Shown here piece after piece: positions 1-5,823 of a DNA stretch of 5,823 nt. This stretch comes from Proteobacteria bacterium UBA964. GTDB taxonomy: Bacteria; Pseudomonadota; Gammaproteobacteria; Steroidobacterales; Steroidobacteraceae. How positions within the stretch are numbered: the stretch's first letter is position 1; each line of letters begins with the position of its first letter. The position numbers and the translations under genes are program-made. Where the stretch lies: assembly GCA_002292945.1 (NCBI GenBank), contig DBCG01000024.1:17155-22977 (forward strand), read 5' to 3'. Below the pieces are notes generated by a model. The model was not told where the DNA came from and searched no databases. It saw only the letters and a list, made by a program, of their open reading frames with translations.

Positions 1-1139
1 CGCGGATCGCGGTCCACCACCAACAGATCGGCCTCCAGCCCGACCGCCACCGACCCGGTACGGCCTTCGATGCCGAGCACGCGGGCTGCATCGTAGGTGG
101 CGGCGGTGATCGCCTCGATGGGCGTGTAGCCGCAGCCGATCAACTCCTGGATCTCGTGCGCCGGGCGCACGCGGCCGTAGTCGTCGCGGTCGCCGTAGGA
201 GCTGTCGGTGCCGACGGCCACGGTGACCCCGAGCGCACGCGCCTTGCGCACCGCATCGCGCAACGGCCGCATCATGTGCAGGGTGCGCAGCTGCAGCGCG
301 ATGTCGTCCGCCGCATCGCCGCGCGGGTCGCCGAGCGGGCTCATGATCGCGAGCGTGGGCACGAAGAAGGTGCCCTGCTTGCGCATCAGCGCCAGCGTCT
401 CGTCATCGACATAGGTGCCGTGCTCGATGCTGCGCACGCCGGCGCGCACCGCGGCGTTCGCGCCCTGCCGGTCGTGGGCATGCGCCGCGACATGCAAGCC
501 GTTCTTGGCCGCCTCGGCCACCGCGGCACGCAGTTCATCATGCGAGAGCTCCTGTCTGCGCGGATCCGTGCGGGCGAGCCCGGCGCGCTCGCTGGCGCCG
601 ACCTTGATGACATCAGCACCCCGGTCGATGACGGCGCGCACCACTGCAACGACCTGATCAGGCCCCTTGAGCGGCGCCTCCAGGTACTGCCCGAACTGCG
701 GGTAGCTCAGGACGAAGGACTCGCCGAGCTGCGGGCGCACATGACCGCCCGACACCAGCATCTGCGGGCCGGCAACACGGCCGTTGCGGACGAGGTCGCG
801 CGTGGCCATCCCTTTGAGATAGTTGTCGCCGAGCACACGCGTGGTCGTCACACCGGAGGACAACGCGCGGCGCGCAGAGGCCGGGTCCTCGATGTGCGTG
901 TGCAGGTCGATGAAGCCCGGCATGAGGAACGCCCCGCGCAGGTCGATGGCACCCGGACGGTCGGCTGCCGCGGTGATCTCTGCGATGCGGCCGTCGTTGA
1001 CGCGCAGGTTGACCGACCGTACGGCCGTCCCCGGACGGCCGTCGATGAGCCGTGCGTTGCTGAGCCAAAGATCCTGCGCGGTCGCCGCACCCGGCAACGC
1101 GACGAGGAACGCGATCAGCGCCGTGGACAGGCGGCTCAA
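1..1139 (-). CDS. Secreted metal-dependent amidohydrolase (HutI/prolidase-like, probable dipeptidase), C-terminus beyond window
   Basis: Amidohydrolase-superfamily enzyme (COG1228-like), predicted to hydrolyse amide bonds in the periplasm; the substrate is not readable. The frame stays open to the left edge, giving 379 full codons, and probably lacks the last few dozen residues. A signal peptide covers about residues 1-21 (hydrophobic LIAFLVALP, cut near ATA-QD). The metal ligands of a binuclear TIM-barrel enzyme are visible: HTH at H80/H82 after FIDL, a lysine in VIKV at K179 that would be the carboxylated bridge, H220 in VAAHAH, H240 in SIEHG, and D312 in VGTDS. The lysine favours the Pro-Xaa/Xaa-Arg dipeptidase-type branch over mononuclear imidazolonepropionase; this is family knowledge, not proof. 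The start is TTG at 1139-1137, which overlaps the upstream stop as TTGA and sits directly before the signal peptide. The first in-frame ATG (M73) would remove both the leader and the first beta strands. A weak purine-rich stretch, GAGAAG (1148-1153), lies 8 nt upstream, so translational coupling is likely. Confidence 0.88.
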   Translation of the reverse strand, partial: MSRLSTALIAFLVALPGAATAQDLWLSNARLIDGRPGTAVRSVNLRVNDGRIAEITAAADRPGAIDLRGAFLMPGFIDLHTHIEDPASARRALSSGVTTTRVLGDNYLKGMATRDLVRNGRVAGPQMLVSGGHVRPQLGESFVLSYPQFGQYLEAPLKGPDQVVAVVRAVIDRGADVIKVGASERAGLARTDPRRQELSHDELRAAVAEAAKNGLHVAAHAHDRQGANAAVRAGVRSIEHGTYVDDETLALMRKQGTFFVPTLAIMSPLGDPRGDAADDIALQLRTLHMMRPLRDAVRKARALGVTVAVGTDSSYGDRDDYGRVRPAHEIQELIGCGYTPIEAITAATYDAARVLGIEGRTGSVAVGLEADLLVVDRDP

Positions 1140-2080
1140 AGCGCCGTCTTCTCGACCGGTCGGCCCTGCGACTGCCAGCCCGGGAAGTCGCCTTCAAGGT
1201 GCACGAGGCGGGTGTAGCCGGCTTTCTGCAGCGCCTCGAGCGCCATGTTGGCGCGGCGACCGCTCTGGCAATAGACCACGATCTCGGCGTCCTTCGGCGC
1301 GTCGAGCAGCGCCGGATCGGCGACGAGCCGATCGTGAGGAAGGTTGCGCGAGCCCGGCACGCGGCCGGCCGCGAACTCCTCGGCGCGGCGCACATCGAGC
1401 ACCAGCGGCGCGGACGACGCAGCGCCCGGGGCGAGCCGCGCAGACAAGGCTTCAGCGCTCATCTGCGACACGGCACCGGTCGGCGTCACGGCGGTCGGCG
1501 TCACGACGGTCGGCGTCTGCGGTACCTTCACCAGTTTCGAGACGTCGTAACCCATGTCCGCGACCTTCTTGACGAGCGCGGCGTAGCGCTGATCGTCGAT
1601 CGTGGGCGTACGGGCCATGATCCAGACATAGTCGCGCGCGCTGCGCGCGATGATGGTCTCGGTGTAGCCGGCATCCACATGCGAGATCACATACTCGGCC
1701 TTGATGGGCCACACGAACTGCATGCCCCAGATGGCGTTGTTGGTGCCGGGGATCACGAAACCCTTCGGGTTCATGACCTTCGCCTCGCCGTCGAAGGCGC
1801 CTTTGTTGAAGGTGAAGGTGGTCTTGATGGTGCCGTCCGGCGCGAGTTCGTAGGTCTCGATCGCGTTGTAGATGTCCTTCTCGATGAAGGTCGGGATGAC
1901 GCCGATGACATACCACGGCCCCATGAAGCGCTGCAGGTCGACCTTCTCGACCACGGGCACGGTGACCTTCTCGGGCGAGACGCCGCAGGCACTGAGCGTG
2001 GCGGTGAGGGCGATCATCAGCAGCGCGGCGAGCGGTCGGCGCGGACCACCGCGGACCGGGAGGCAGATTTCCTTGGCCAT
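1136..2080 (-). CDS. Lipoprotein fusing a Blc-like lipocalin domain to a rhodanese domain
   Basis: Protein of 314 residues. Residues 1-32 form a lipoprotein signal ending in the lipobox LSAC (lipidated C32); G33 at +2 predicts sorting to the outer membrane. Residues about 44-188 match a bacterial lipocalin of the Blc/apolipoprotein D type: DLQRFMGPWYVIG carries the GxW signature (G54, W56), followed by repeated beta strands such as GTIKTTFTFN and YVWIMART, and a final helix. This domain usually binds lipids or other hydrophobic ligands. A Thr/Pro/Val linker (about 189-203) leads to a single-domain rhodanese (about 206-314) with LDVR at 228-231, GRVPGSRNLP, and the catalytic loop CQSGRR with C271 and R276. 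The six-residue loop is the sulfurtransferase type (PspE/GlpE-like), so sulfane-sulfur transfer in the periplasm is plausible. Start ATG 2080 is chosen because AGGAG lies 6 nt upstream and a normal leader follows; an in-frame ATG at 2191 would add 37 hydrophilic residues. The stop overlaps the amidohydrolase start. Confidence 0.9.
   Translation of the reverse strand: MAKEICLPVRGGPRRPLAALLMIALTATLSACGVSPEKVTVPVVEKVDLQRFMGPWYVIGVIPTFIEKDIYNAIETYELAPDGTIKTTFTFNKGAFDGEAKVMNPKGFVIPGTNNAIWGMQFVWPIKAEYVISHVDAGYTETIIARSARDYVWIMARTPTIDDQRYAALVKKVADMGYDVSKLVKVPQTPTVVTPTAVTPTGAVSQMSAEALSARLAPGAASSAPLVLDVRRAEEFAAGRVPGSRNLPHDRLVADPALLDAPKDAEIVVYCQSGRRANMALEALQKAGYTRLVHLEGDFPGWQSQGRPVEKTAL
1477..1521 (-). 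repeat. Three 15-bp tandem repeats encoding the Thr-Pro linker
   Basis: Three consecutive 15-bp units start at 1477, 1492 and 1507 on the plus strand. The first two are identical except for the last base (cggtcggcgtcacg followed by g or a); the third diverges at its end. On the coding strand they give the five-residue periodic linker TPTVV-TPTAV-TPTGA (residues about 189-203) between the lipocalin and rhodanese domains. The unit length is a multiple of three, so slippage would change linker length without breaking the frame. Confidence 0.85.
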
Positions 2081-2086
2081 ATCGGA

Positions 2087-2091
2087 CTCCT
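2087..2091 (-). promoter_or_regulatory. Ribosome binding site of the lipocalin-rhodanese lipoprotein
   Basis: AGGAG on the minus strand, 6 nt before ATG at 2080. It decides the start in favour of 2080 over the in-frame ATG at 2191, which lies inside the preceding gene. Confidence 0.8.
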
Positions 2092-2120
2092 GTCGTGGAT
2101 GGGGGTGTTCAGTCGGACCA

Positions 2121-2147
2121 GCCATGGGGCCCATCGTTCCCCGTGGC
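2121..2147. repeat. Imperfect inverted repeat in the only intergenic gap
   Basis: On the plus strand, gccatgggg (2121-2129) and ccccgtggc (2139-2147) are inverted copies differing at one position, separated by 9 bases. As RNA from the plus strand the odd pair would be G-U; in the operon transcript (minus strand) it is a C-A mismatch within a 9-bp GC-rich stem. No T-run follows on either strand, so it does not look like an intrinsic terminator. It lies about 30 nt upstream of the lipoprotein Shine-Dalgarno sequence. It could be an operator, an RNA-processing or stability hairpin, or chance in GC-rich DNA. Confidence 0.45.
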
Positions 2148-2172
2148 GACCGTCTTCCGGCCGGCGCTGCCG

Positions 2173-3162
2173 TCACTCGGCGATGTACCAACGCCGCTCG
2201 ATCCGCTCGAGCACATAACGATCATACGGCAAGCCTTGACCGGTGAGGTCGTAGACCGCTCGCTCTCCACCCGCCTCATAGACCGGCGGCGTACGCTGCA
2301 CGAGGCGCAACGCGGCGATCAGCAGCTCGCGGTTCGCGACGCTGCGGCTGCAGGAAGCGATGAGGGTGTCGAGCGCACGCGGGCCGAGACCGCGACGCAA
2401 GGACGGACTGAGGTGCTCGCGGTGGTAGACATCGCAGCGACCACCGACCAAGGCCTGCTCGGCGGCCGACAACATCGCAAGGATGTCCGGCGTGCTTCGA
2501 GCGGCATCGCCCGTCGTGGCCCCACCCCCCGCGACCACAGAGGCCTCCGCGACACCAGCGGCAGCGCCACCCGGACGCCGCGGCCCACGCCCGGCCAAAA
2601 GATCTTCGATGCGGGCATCGATCTCGGAGGGGAGCGCGGCCTTCCACTCGCGGCCATAGGGCAGCAACGGGATGACCTCGACGACCTCGGTCGTACCGCG
2701 CTCACGCGGCGGCTTGCCCTTCACCACGGCGAGCACCCGATCGCCGTCGCGTACCGCGGCGAGACCTTGCAGCTCGGCATAGGAGCGGGCGCGCAGATCC
2801 AGTTTGGGCCCCAACGCACGGAACAGATCGACGCTCGTCATGCGTTCGATGTCGGCGAGCGGCATCGCCACGCCGAACAAGCGGCCGCGCAGCGTGCTCT
2901 CCCCTCGCTCCGCCTCAGTGCGCAGCTTCTGCTGCAGCGTGATGCGCAACCGGTCCGCCTCGGACGGGTGCAGCGCATAGGCGACCGCCTGGGCATCGCC
3001 GGACGCCATCGCCTGCAGGAATTCGAGCGCTGCACGGCGCTGCGCCCCGGTCAGATCATCCGCGCGCGCCACGGGCGGTGAGACGCAGATCATCGCTGCG
3101 TACAGCAGGGCCGCGAGCCAGGTCCACAAGCGCTGCCCAGAGGACGCCGCAGGCTGTCTCAC
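2173..3162 (-). CDS. Secreted protein of unknown function, possibly with two NTF2/SnoaL-like domains
   Basis: I do not recognise this 329-residue protein. Residues 1-34 look like a Sec signal peptide (W-rich hydrophobic core WTWLAALLYAAMICV, cut near VARA-DD), so it is probably periplasmic. The mature protein has two halves. The first (about 38-190) begins with a helix AALEFLQAMASGDAQAV and ends in strands DRVLAVVKG and GREWKAALP. After a Gly/Ala/Pro-rich flexible linker (about 191-224), the second (about 225-329) begins with AMLSAAEQALVGG and ends in RAVYDLTG and RRWYIAE. In each, an amphipathic helix comes first and a strand with an RxW motif comes last, which resembles cystatin-like NTF2/SnoaL folds; that is inference from pattern only. 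C243 and C271 in the second half might form a disulfide. No catalytic signature is visible. The start is GTG at 3162, overlapping the transporter stop as GTGA, with AGGAG 8 nt upstream. An in-frame ATG at 3201 has no such site and would bury the leader. Confidence 0.85.
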   Translation of the reverse strand: MRQPAASSGQRLWTWLAALLYAAMICVSPPVARADDLTGAQRRAALEFLQAMASGDAQAVAYALHPSEADRLRITLQQKLRTEAERGESTLRGRLFGVAMPLADIERMTSVDLFRALGPKLDLRARSYAELQGLAAVRDGDRVLAVVKGKPPRERGTTEVVEVIPLLPYGREWKAALPSEIDARIEDLLAGRGPRRPGGAAAGVAEASVVAGGGATTGDAARSTPDILAMLSAAEQALVGGRCDVYHREHLSPSLRRGLGPRALDTLIASCSRSVANRELLIAALRLVQRTPPVYEAGGERAVYDLTGQGLPYDRYVLERIERRWYIAE

Positions 3163-4463
3163 GATGAGGGCTCCTGTCGTCGGTACCGGCGGCCAAGCCA
3201 TGCGCCGTTGAGCACCCAGAGCACTGCGAGCCCAGCGCCGACCAGCGCCACCGACGCTGGTGATGAGCCTGACGCATCGAGTGCGGTCTTGGCTTGCGCG
3301 CCGATATAGTCGGCTGCGCGGTAGACCGGCAGGTCGATGAAGCTCTTCGCCTTGTACTTGGATTCGGTGTCGAGCGTGCTCCAGAGCATCTCACGACCTG
3401 GGCGGATGAAGGCGTACTCGCCCCAACGGCGCATCACCAGGAGCACGGCGATCATGCCGAACACGTTGAACGCCAAGAGCATCAGGAAACCTACCGCGAG
3501 CACCGCCGGGACGATGGTCAGCAGCGCGCCGACACCGAGCCGGGTCGCGATGCGCCCCGTGAAGAACAGTTGGGCGATGATGGTCAAGGACTGCACGATG
3601 ACATCGAGCAGCGCGAACACCTGGGTGCGCTGCTCGCGATCGACGAAGGTCTCCGAGACGATGCGCAGCTGTTCGAAGTAGAGCACGGTGTTGACCAGCG
3701 ACAGCAGCACCACGAACGAGGCGATGCCGAGCAGATAACGGGACTTCAGCACGATGAAGATGCCGGCGAACGGATTACCGCCGAGCCCCTCATCGTTGCG
3801 GCGCGGCACGCCGTCTTCCGAAGGCGAGGTAGCGGCCCTGGCAGGCTTGGCGTACCACAGCTTGATGAGGACGCGCTGGCACACGATCGCGGCGAGGAAG
3901 CCGCAGGCCGCGAGGTACAGGATGCCCGCGTTGCCGATGCGGGTGACGAGCAGCCCGGCAAGCGCCGGGCCGACGAGCGCACCGAGTGTGCCGCCTGCGG
4001 CGATCACACCGAACAAGCGGCGCGCTTGACCGCCGTCGAAGAACTCGAGCAGGAAGCTCCAGAAGATCGACACCAAGAGCAGGTTCAGCACGCTGATCCA
4101 GACATAGAAGAACATGCCGACCTGCAGGTCGCCCAGATCGGCCTGGAAGGCGGCGCCGATCGCCGCCAGCGTCAGCGCCACCATCCCGTAGATGCCGGGC
4201 AACAACAGGCTGCGGCGGATCTTGCCGACCAGCCACCCATAGAGCGGCACGGCGAGGATCGCGAAAAACGCGGTGTAGGCCCAAAGATCGGCGACCCGCT
4301 CGGTGCCGAGCACCGTAGCGACCGTCTCGCGCACCGGACGCACCGCGAAATAACTGCCGAGCACGAAGAAGAACAAGAGGAACGCGGCGACCACCACGGC
4401 GATCTCGCCCGGCTCGACCTTCGCGAAGCGTGATACCAGTCGATGGAGCGGGGAAGCGGTCAT
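3159..4463 (-). CDS. MFS-type membrane transporter of the ATP/ADP (NTP) translocase-like family
   Basis: Integral inner-membrane carrier of 434 residues with about 11-12 hydrophobic segments, roughly at 20-42, 58-80, 84-106, 114-140, 150-174, 178-202, 242-264, 281-303, 307-345 (probably two) and 402-425. A hydrophilic loop at 203-238 separates the two halves. TM1 with FFFVLGSYFAVRPVRET and the conserved stretch near 354-387 (PGREMLWSTLDTESKYKAKS, then FIDLPVYRAADYIG) resemble COG3202-type proteins, which are named for the ATP/ADP translocases of intracellular bacteria. Free-living bacteria carry many relatives with no known substrate, so nucleotide transport should not be assumed. The ATG overlaps the nuclease stop as ATGA, and AGGA (4473-4476) lies 9 nt upstream. 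Its own stop overlaps the next start by 4 nt, so all three genes are probably co-translated. An ordinary drug-efflux MFS is less likely because of the KYKAK...D...R region. Confidence 0.85.
   Translation of the reverse strand: MTASPLHRLVSRFAKVEPGEIAVVVAAFLLFFFVLGSYFAVRPVRETVATVLGTERVADLWAYTAFFAILAVPLYGWLVGKIRRSLLLPGIYGMVALTLAAIGAAFQADLGDLQVGMFFYVWISVLNLLLVSIFWSFLLEFFDGGQARRLFGVIAAGGTLGALVGPALAGLLVTRIGNAGILYLAACGFLAAIVCQRVLIKLWYAKPARAATSPSEDGVPRRNDEGLGGNPFAGIFIVLKSRYLLGIASFVVLLSLVNTVLYFEQLRIVSETFVDREQRTQVFALLDVIVQSLTIIAQLFFTGRIATRLGVGALLTIVPAVLAVGFLMLLAFNVFGMIAVLLVMRRWGEYAFIRPGREMLWSTLDTESKYKAKSFIDLPVYRAADYIGAQAKTALDASGSSPASVALVGAGLAVLWVLNGAWLGRRYRRQEPSS
3171..3175 (-). promoter_or_regulatory. 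Ribosome binding site fixing a GTG start for the secreted unknown protein
   Basis: AGGAG on the minus strand, inside the 3' end of the transporter gene and 8 nt before GTG at 3162. It favours GTG over the upstream in-frame ATG at 3201. The surrounding ten bases ACGACAGGAG (3171-3180) are identical to those at the ribosome binding site of the lipoprotein gene (2087-2096). Confidence 0.78.
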
Positions 4464-5823
4464 GTCGCTGCGTCCTGCCGTGCTGTCAGATCGATCCGTT
4501 GGCCGGGCCGTGCGACGACCGCTTCAGCACCCTCGGAGCGGAGCGCATCACGCAACGCACCGGCAGCCTCCGGTTCACCGTGTACCAAACAGACCGGCGG
4601 TCGATGCTCGAAAGATCCATACCAGCGCAGCAGATCGGCCCGATCACCATGCGCCGAGAGGCCGCCGAGCGTGTGCACCTGTGCAGCGACCGCCACCGAT
4701 GTGCCGTAGATACGGACCTCCGGTTCACGATCGACCAAGGCACGCCCGAGCGTGCCGGGCGCCTGGAACCCGGTGATCACCACATGACACTCCGGGCGGC
4801 TGAGGTTCTGCCGCAGGTGGTGCAGGATCCGTCCGCCGTTGCACATGCCGCTGCCGGCGATCACCAAGGCGTGCGAACGGTAGGCATTGATGGCGCGGGA
4901 CTCGTCGGCGCTACGGCAGAAGTGGAGGTTGTCGAGCGGCGGCATACCGCCGAAACTGTGGCGCAACCGCAGCGCGGCAGCATCGTGGCGGTCGGCATGT
5001 TTCCAATAGACCTCGCTCGCTTCGATCGCCATCGGGCTGTCCAGGAATATCTGCCAACGATGCAACCCCCACTGCCGATGGTGGGTGGCGAGCAGATAAA
5101 GGATCTCTTGGCTGCGTCCGACCGCGAAAGCCGGGATCAAGATGTTGCCACCGTCACGATCGGCCGCGGCGATGATCTCACCGAACTCCGCGATCGTGCT
5201 GCTGCGCTCACGGTGCTCACGCCCGCCGTAAGTGCTCTCCATGACGACCAGATCGGCGCGGCTGAAACGGTGGGGATCGAGCAGGATCGGCGAGTCGTAC
5301 TGGCCGAGATCGCCGCTGAACACCAGCGTCCGCTCCTCGCCCGCCTCGCGCAGCCGCAGCTCGACGCTGGCCGAGCCCAAGATATGCCCCGCATCGTGCA
5401 ACTGGAACGCCACACCTGCACAGGCGTCTTGCCAAGCACCGTAGGGCACCGCCCGCACCCGTTGCAACGTACGCTCGACATCGTCGAGGTCGAAAAGGGG
5501 CGTCATGAGCGGCTCGTCCGGCGCGCGCCGACGGTTGTTGCGATCGGTCTCTCGGGCGGCGAGGTCGGCCGTGTCGCGCAACATGATCGGCAACAGGTCG
5601 CGGCAAGCGGCATTGGTGTAGATCGGTCCGCGGAAGCCGCGCTTCACGAGCAGCGGCAACCGGCCGCAGTGGTCGATATGCGCATGGCTCAGGACCACTG
5701 CGTCGATGGCGTCCGCCTCGAAAGGGAACGGCCCGCGGTTGCGGGCGCTCGCATCGCGACCGCCCTGCAGCATGCCGCAGTCGAGCAAGACCTGCCGACC
5801 GGCCACCCGCAGGATGTGGCAGG
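4460..5823 (-). CDS. Beta-CASP metallo-beta-lactamase-fold RNase (CPSF73/COG1236-like), N-terminus beyond window
   Basis: Predicted cytoplasmic zinc-dependent RNA nuclease. There are 453 visible residues, numbered from Cys at 5821-5819. Metallo-beta-lactamase motifs: D14 (LLDCG), HAHIDH at 46-51, H146 (DAGHILGS) and D171 (FSGDLG). Beta-CASP motifs: A at E195 (MESTYGG), B at H391 (SAHGD) and C at H414 (LVHGE). All residues known to hold two zincs and catalyse cleavage in CPSF73-type enzymes are present, as is the SGMCNGGR loop (about 324-331). No KH domain is seen. The gene is cut at the right edge: the frame stays open, and the residues before the GTG at 5806 read CHILR, matching the start region of this family (typically GxVTGSCHxL), so GTG 5806 is internal and roughly 15-20 residues are missing. 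DNA substrates, as for some beta-CASP relatives, cannot be excluded. It is the first visible gene of the run, and its stop overlaps the transporter start. Confidence 0.93.
   Translation of the reverse strand, partial: CHILRVAGRQVLLDCGMLQGGRDASARNRGPFPFEADAIDAVVLSHAHIDHCGRLPLLVKRGFRGPIYTNAACRDLLPIMLRDTADLAARETDRNNRRRAPDEPLMTPLFDLDDVERTLQRVRAVPYGAWQDACAGVAFQLHDAGHILGSASVELRLREAGEERTLVFSGDLGQYDSPILLDPHRFSRADLVVMESTYGGREHRERSSTIAEFGEIIAAADRDGGNILIPAFAVGRSQEILYLLATHHRQWGLHRWQIFLDSPMAIEASEVYWKHADRHDAAALRLRHSFGGMPPLDNLHFCRSADESRAINAYRSHALVIAGSGMCNGGRILHHLRQNLSRPECHVVITGFQAPGTLGRALVDREPEVRIYGTSVAVAAQVHTLGGLSAHGDRADLLRWYGSFEHRPPVCLVHGEPEAAGALRDALRSEGAEAVVARPGQRIDLTARQDAAT

Noticed and set aside
156..1217. 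Long plus-strand open frame (353 codons) opposite the amidohydrolase
   Set aside because: It is low-complexity Arg/Ala/His-rich sequence with no motif, and the minus strand carries a complete set of amidohydrolase metal ligands in the same place.
658..1395. Minus-strand open frame of 245 codons spanning the lipoprotein/amidohydrolase junction
   Set aside because: It is an out-of-frame Arg/Pro-rich reading of the rhodanese end and amidohydrolase beginning; the correct frames show conserved domains.
2121..2147. Intrinsic terminator between the secreted-protein and lipoprotein genes
   Set aside because: A hairpin can be drawn, but no T-run follows on either strand; it is listed only as an inverted repeat.
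2157..2164. Palindrome ccggccgg just after the secreted-protein stop
   Set aside because: An eight-base GC palindrome is expected by chance in DNA of this composition.
2081..2191. Upstream ATG at 2191 for the lipoprotein gene
   Set aside because: It would overlap the preceding gene by 19 nt and put 37 hydrophilic residues before a lipoprotein signal; ATG 2080 has AGGAG at a good distance.
1199..3081. Plus-strand open frames at 1199-2218 and 2095-3081
   Set aside because: They mirror the minus-strand lipoprotein and secreted-protein genes, are Arg/Asp/Gly-rich, and cross a real gene boundary; they are most likely GC-driven shadows.
2087..3180. Identical ACGACAGGAG at two ribosome binding sites (2087-2096 and 3171-3180) as a regulatory repeat
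   Set aside because: Only ten bases are shared, half of them the Shine-Dalgarno itself, and flanks differ; chance or weak selection is enough.
3294..4433. Long plus-strand open frame (379 codons) opposite the transporter
   Set aside because: Its translation is rich in His, Glu, Asp, Arg and Gln without hydrophobic pattern or domains, as expected from the antisense of a GC-rich membrane-protein gene.

Overview
This window comes from a GC-rich bacterial genome, roughly two-thirds G+C by eye, with G/C strongly preferred at third codon positions. A lipobox protein and Sec-type signal peptides point to a Gram-negative cell. The gene families and dense packing would fit a gammaproteobacterium of the Lysobacter/Xanthomonas kind, but that placement is inference, because no rRNA or other marker gene is present. 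No tRNA, rRNA, insertion sequence, phage gene, CRISPR array or convincing terminator was found.

All five genes lie on the minus strand, so they are transcribed from right to left. In that order they are: (1) a beta-CASP metallo-beta-lactamase-fold nuclease, missing its N-terminus at the right edge (4460-5823); (2) a membrane transporter resembling the ATP/ADP (NTP) translocase branch of the MFS (3159-4463); (3) a secreted protein of unknown function that may hold two NTF2-like domains (2173-3162); (4) an outer-membrane-type lipoprotein fusing a Blc-like lipocalin to a rhodanese (1136-2080); (5) a secreted binuclear-metal amidohydrolase, probably dipeptidase-like, running off the left edge (1-1139).

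The layout looks like one operon, or two tightly joined ones. Three of the four junctions are 4-nt stop/start overlaps: ATGA between genes 1 and 2, GTGA between 2 and 3, and TTGA between 4 and 5. The one gap is 92 nt, between genes 3 and 4. It holds an imperfect inverted repeat and a good Shine-Dalgarno sequence for the lipoprotein, and it is the natural place for an internal promoter or processing site. No stretch over 300 bases lacks a gene.

Functionally, a cytoplasmic nuclease and an inner-membrane carrier are followed by three exported proteins. The last two (lipocalin-rhodanese and amidohydrolase) look like an envelope pair and are translationally coupled. No shared pathway can be read from the sequence. 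The most unusual items are the lipocalin-rhodanese fusion and the unrecognised secreted protein.
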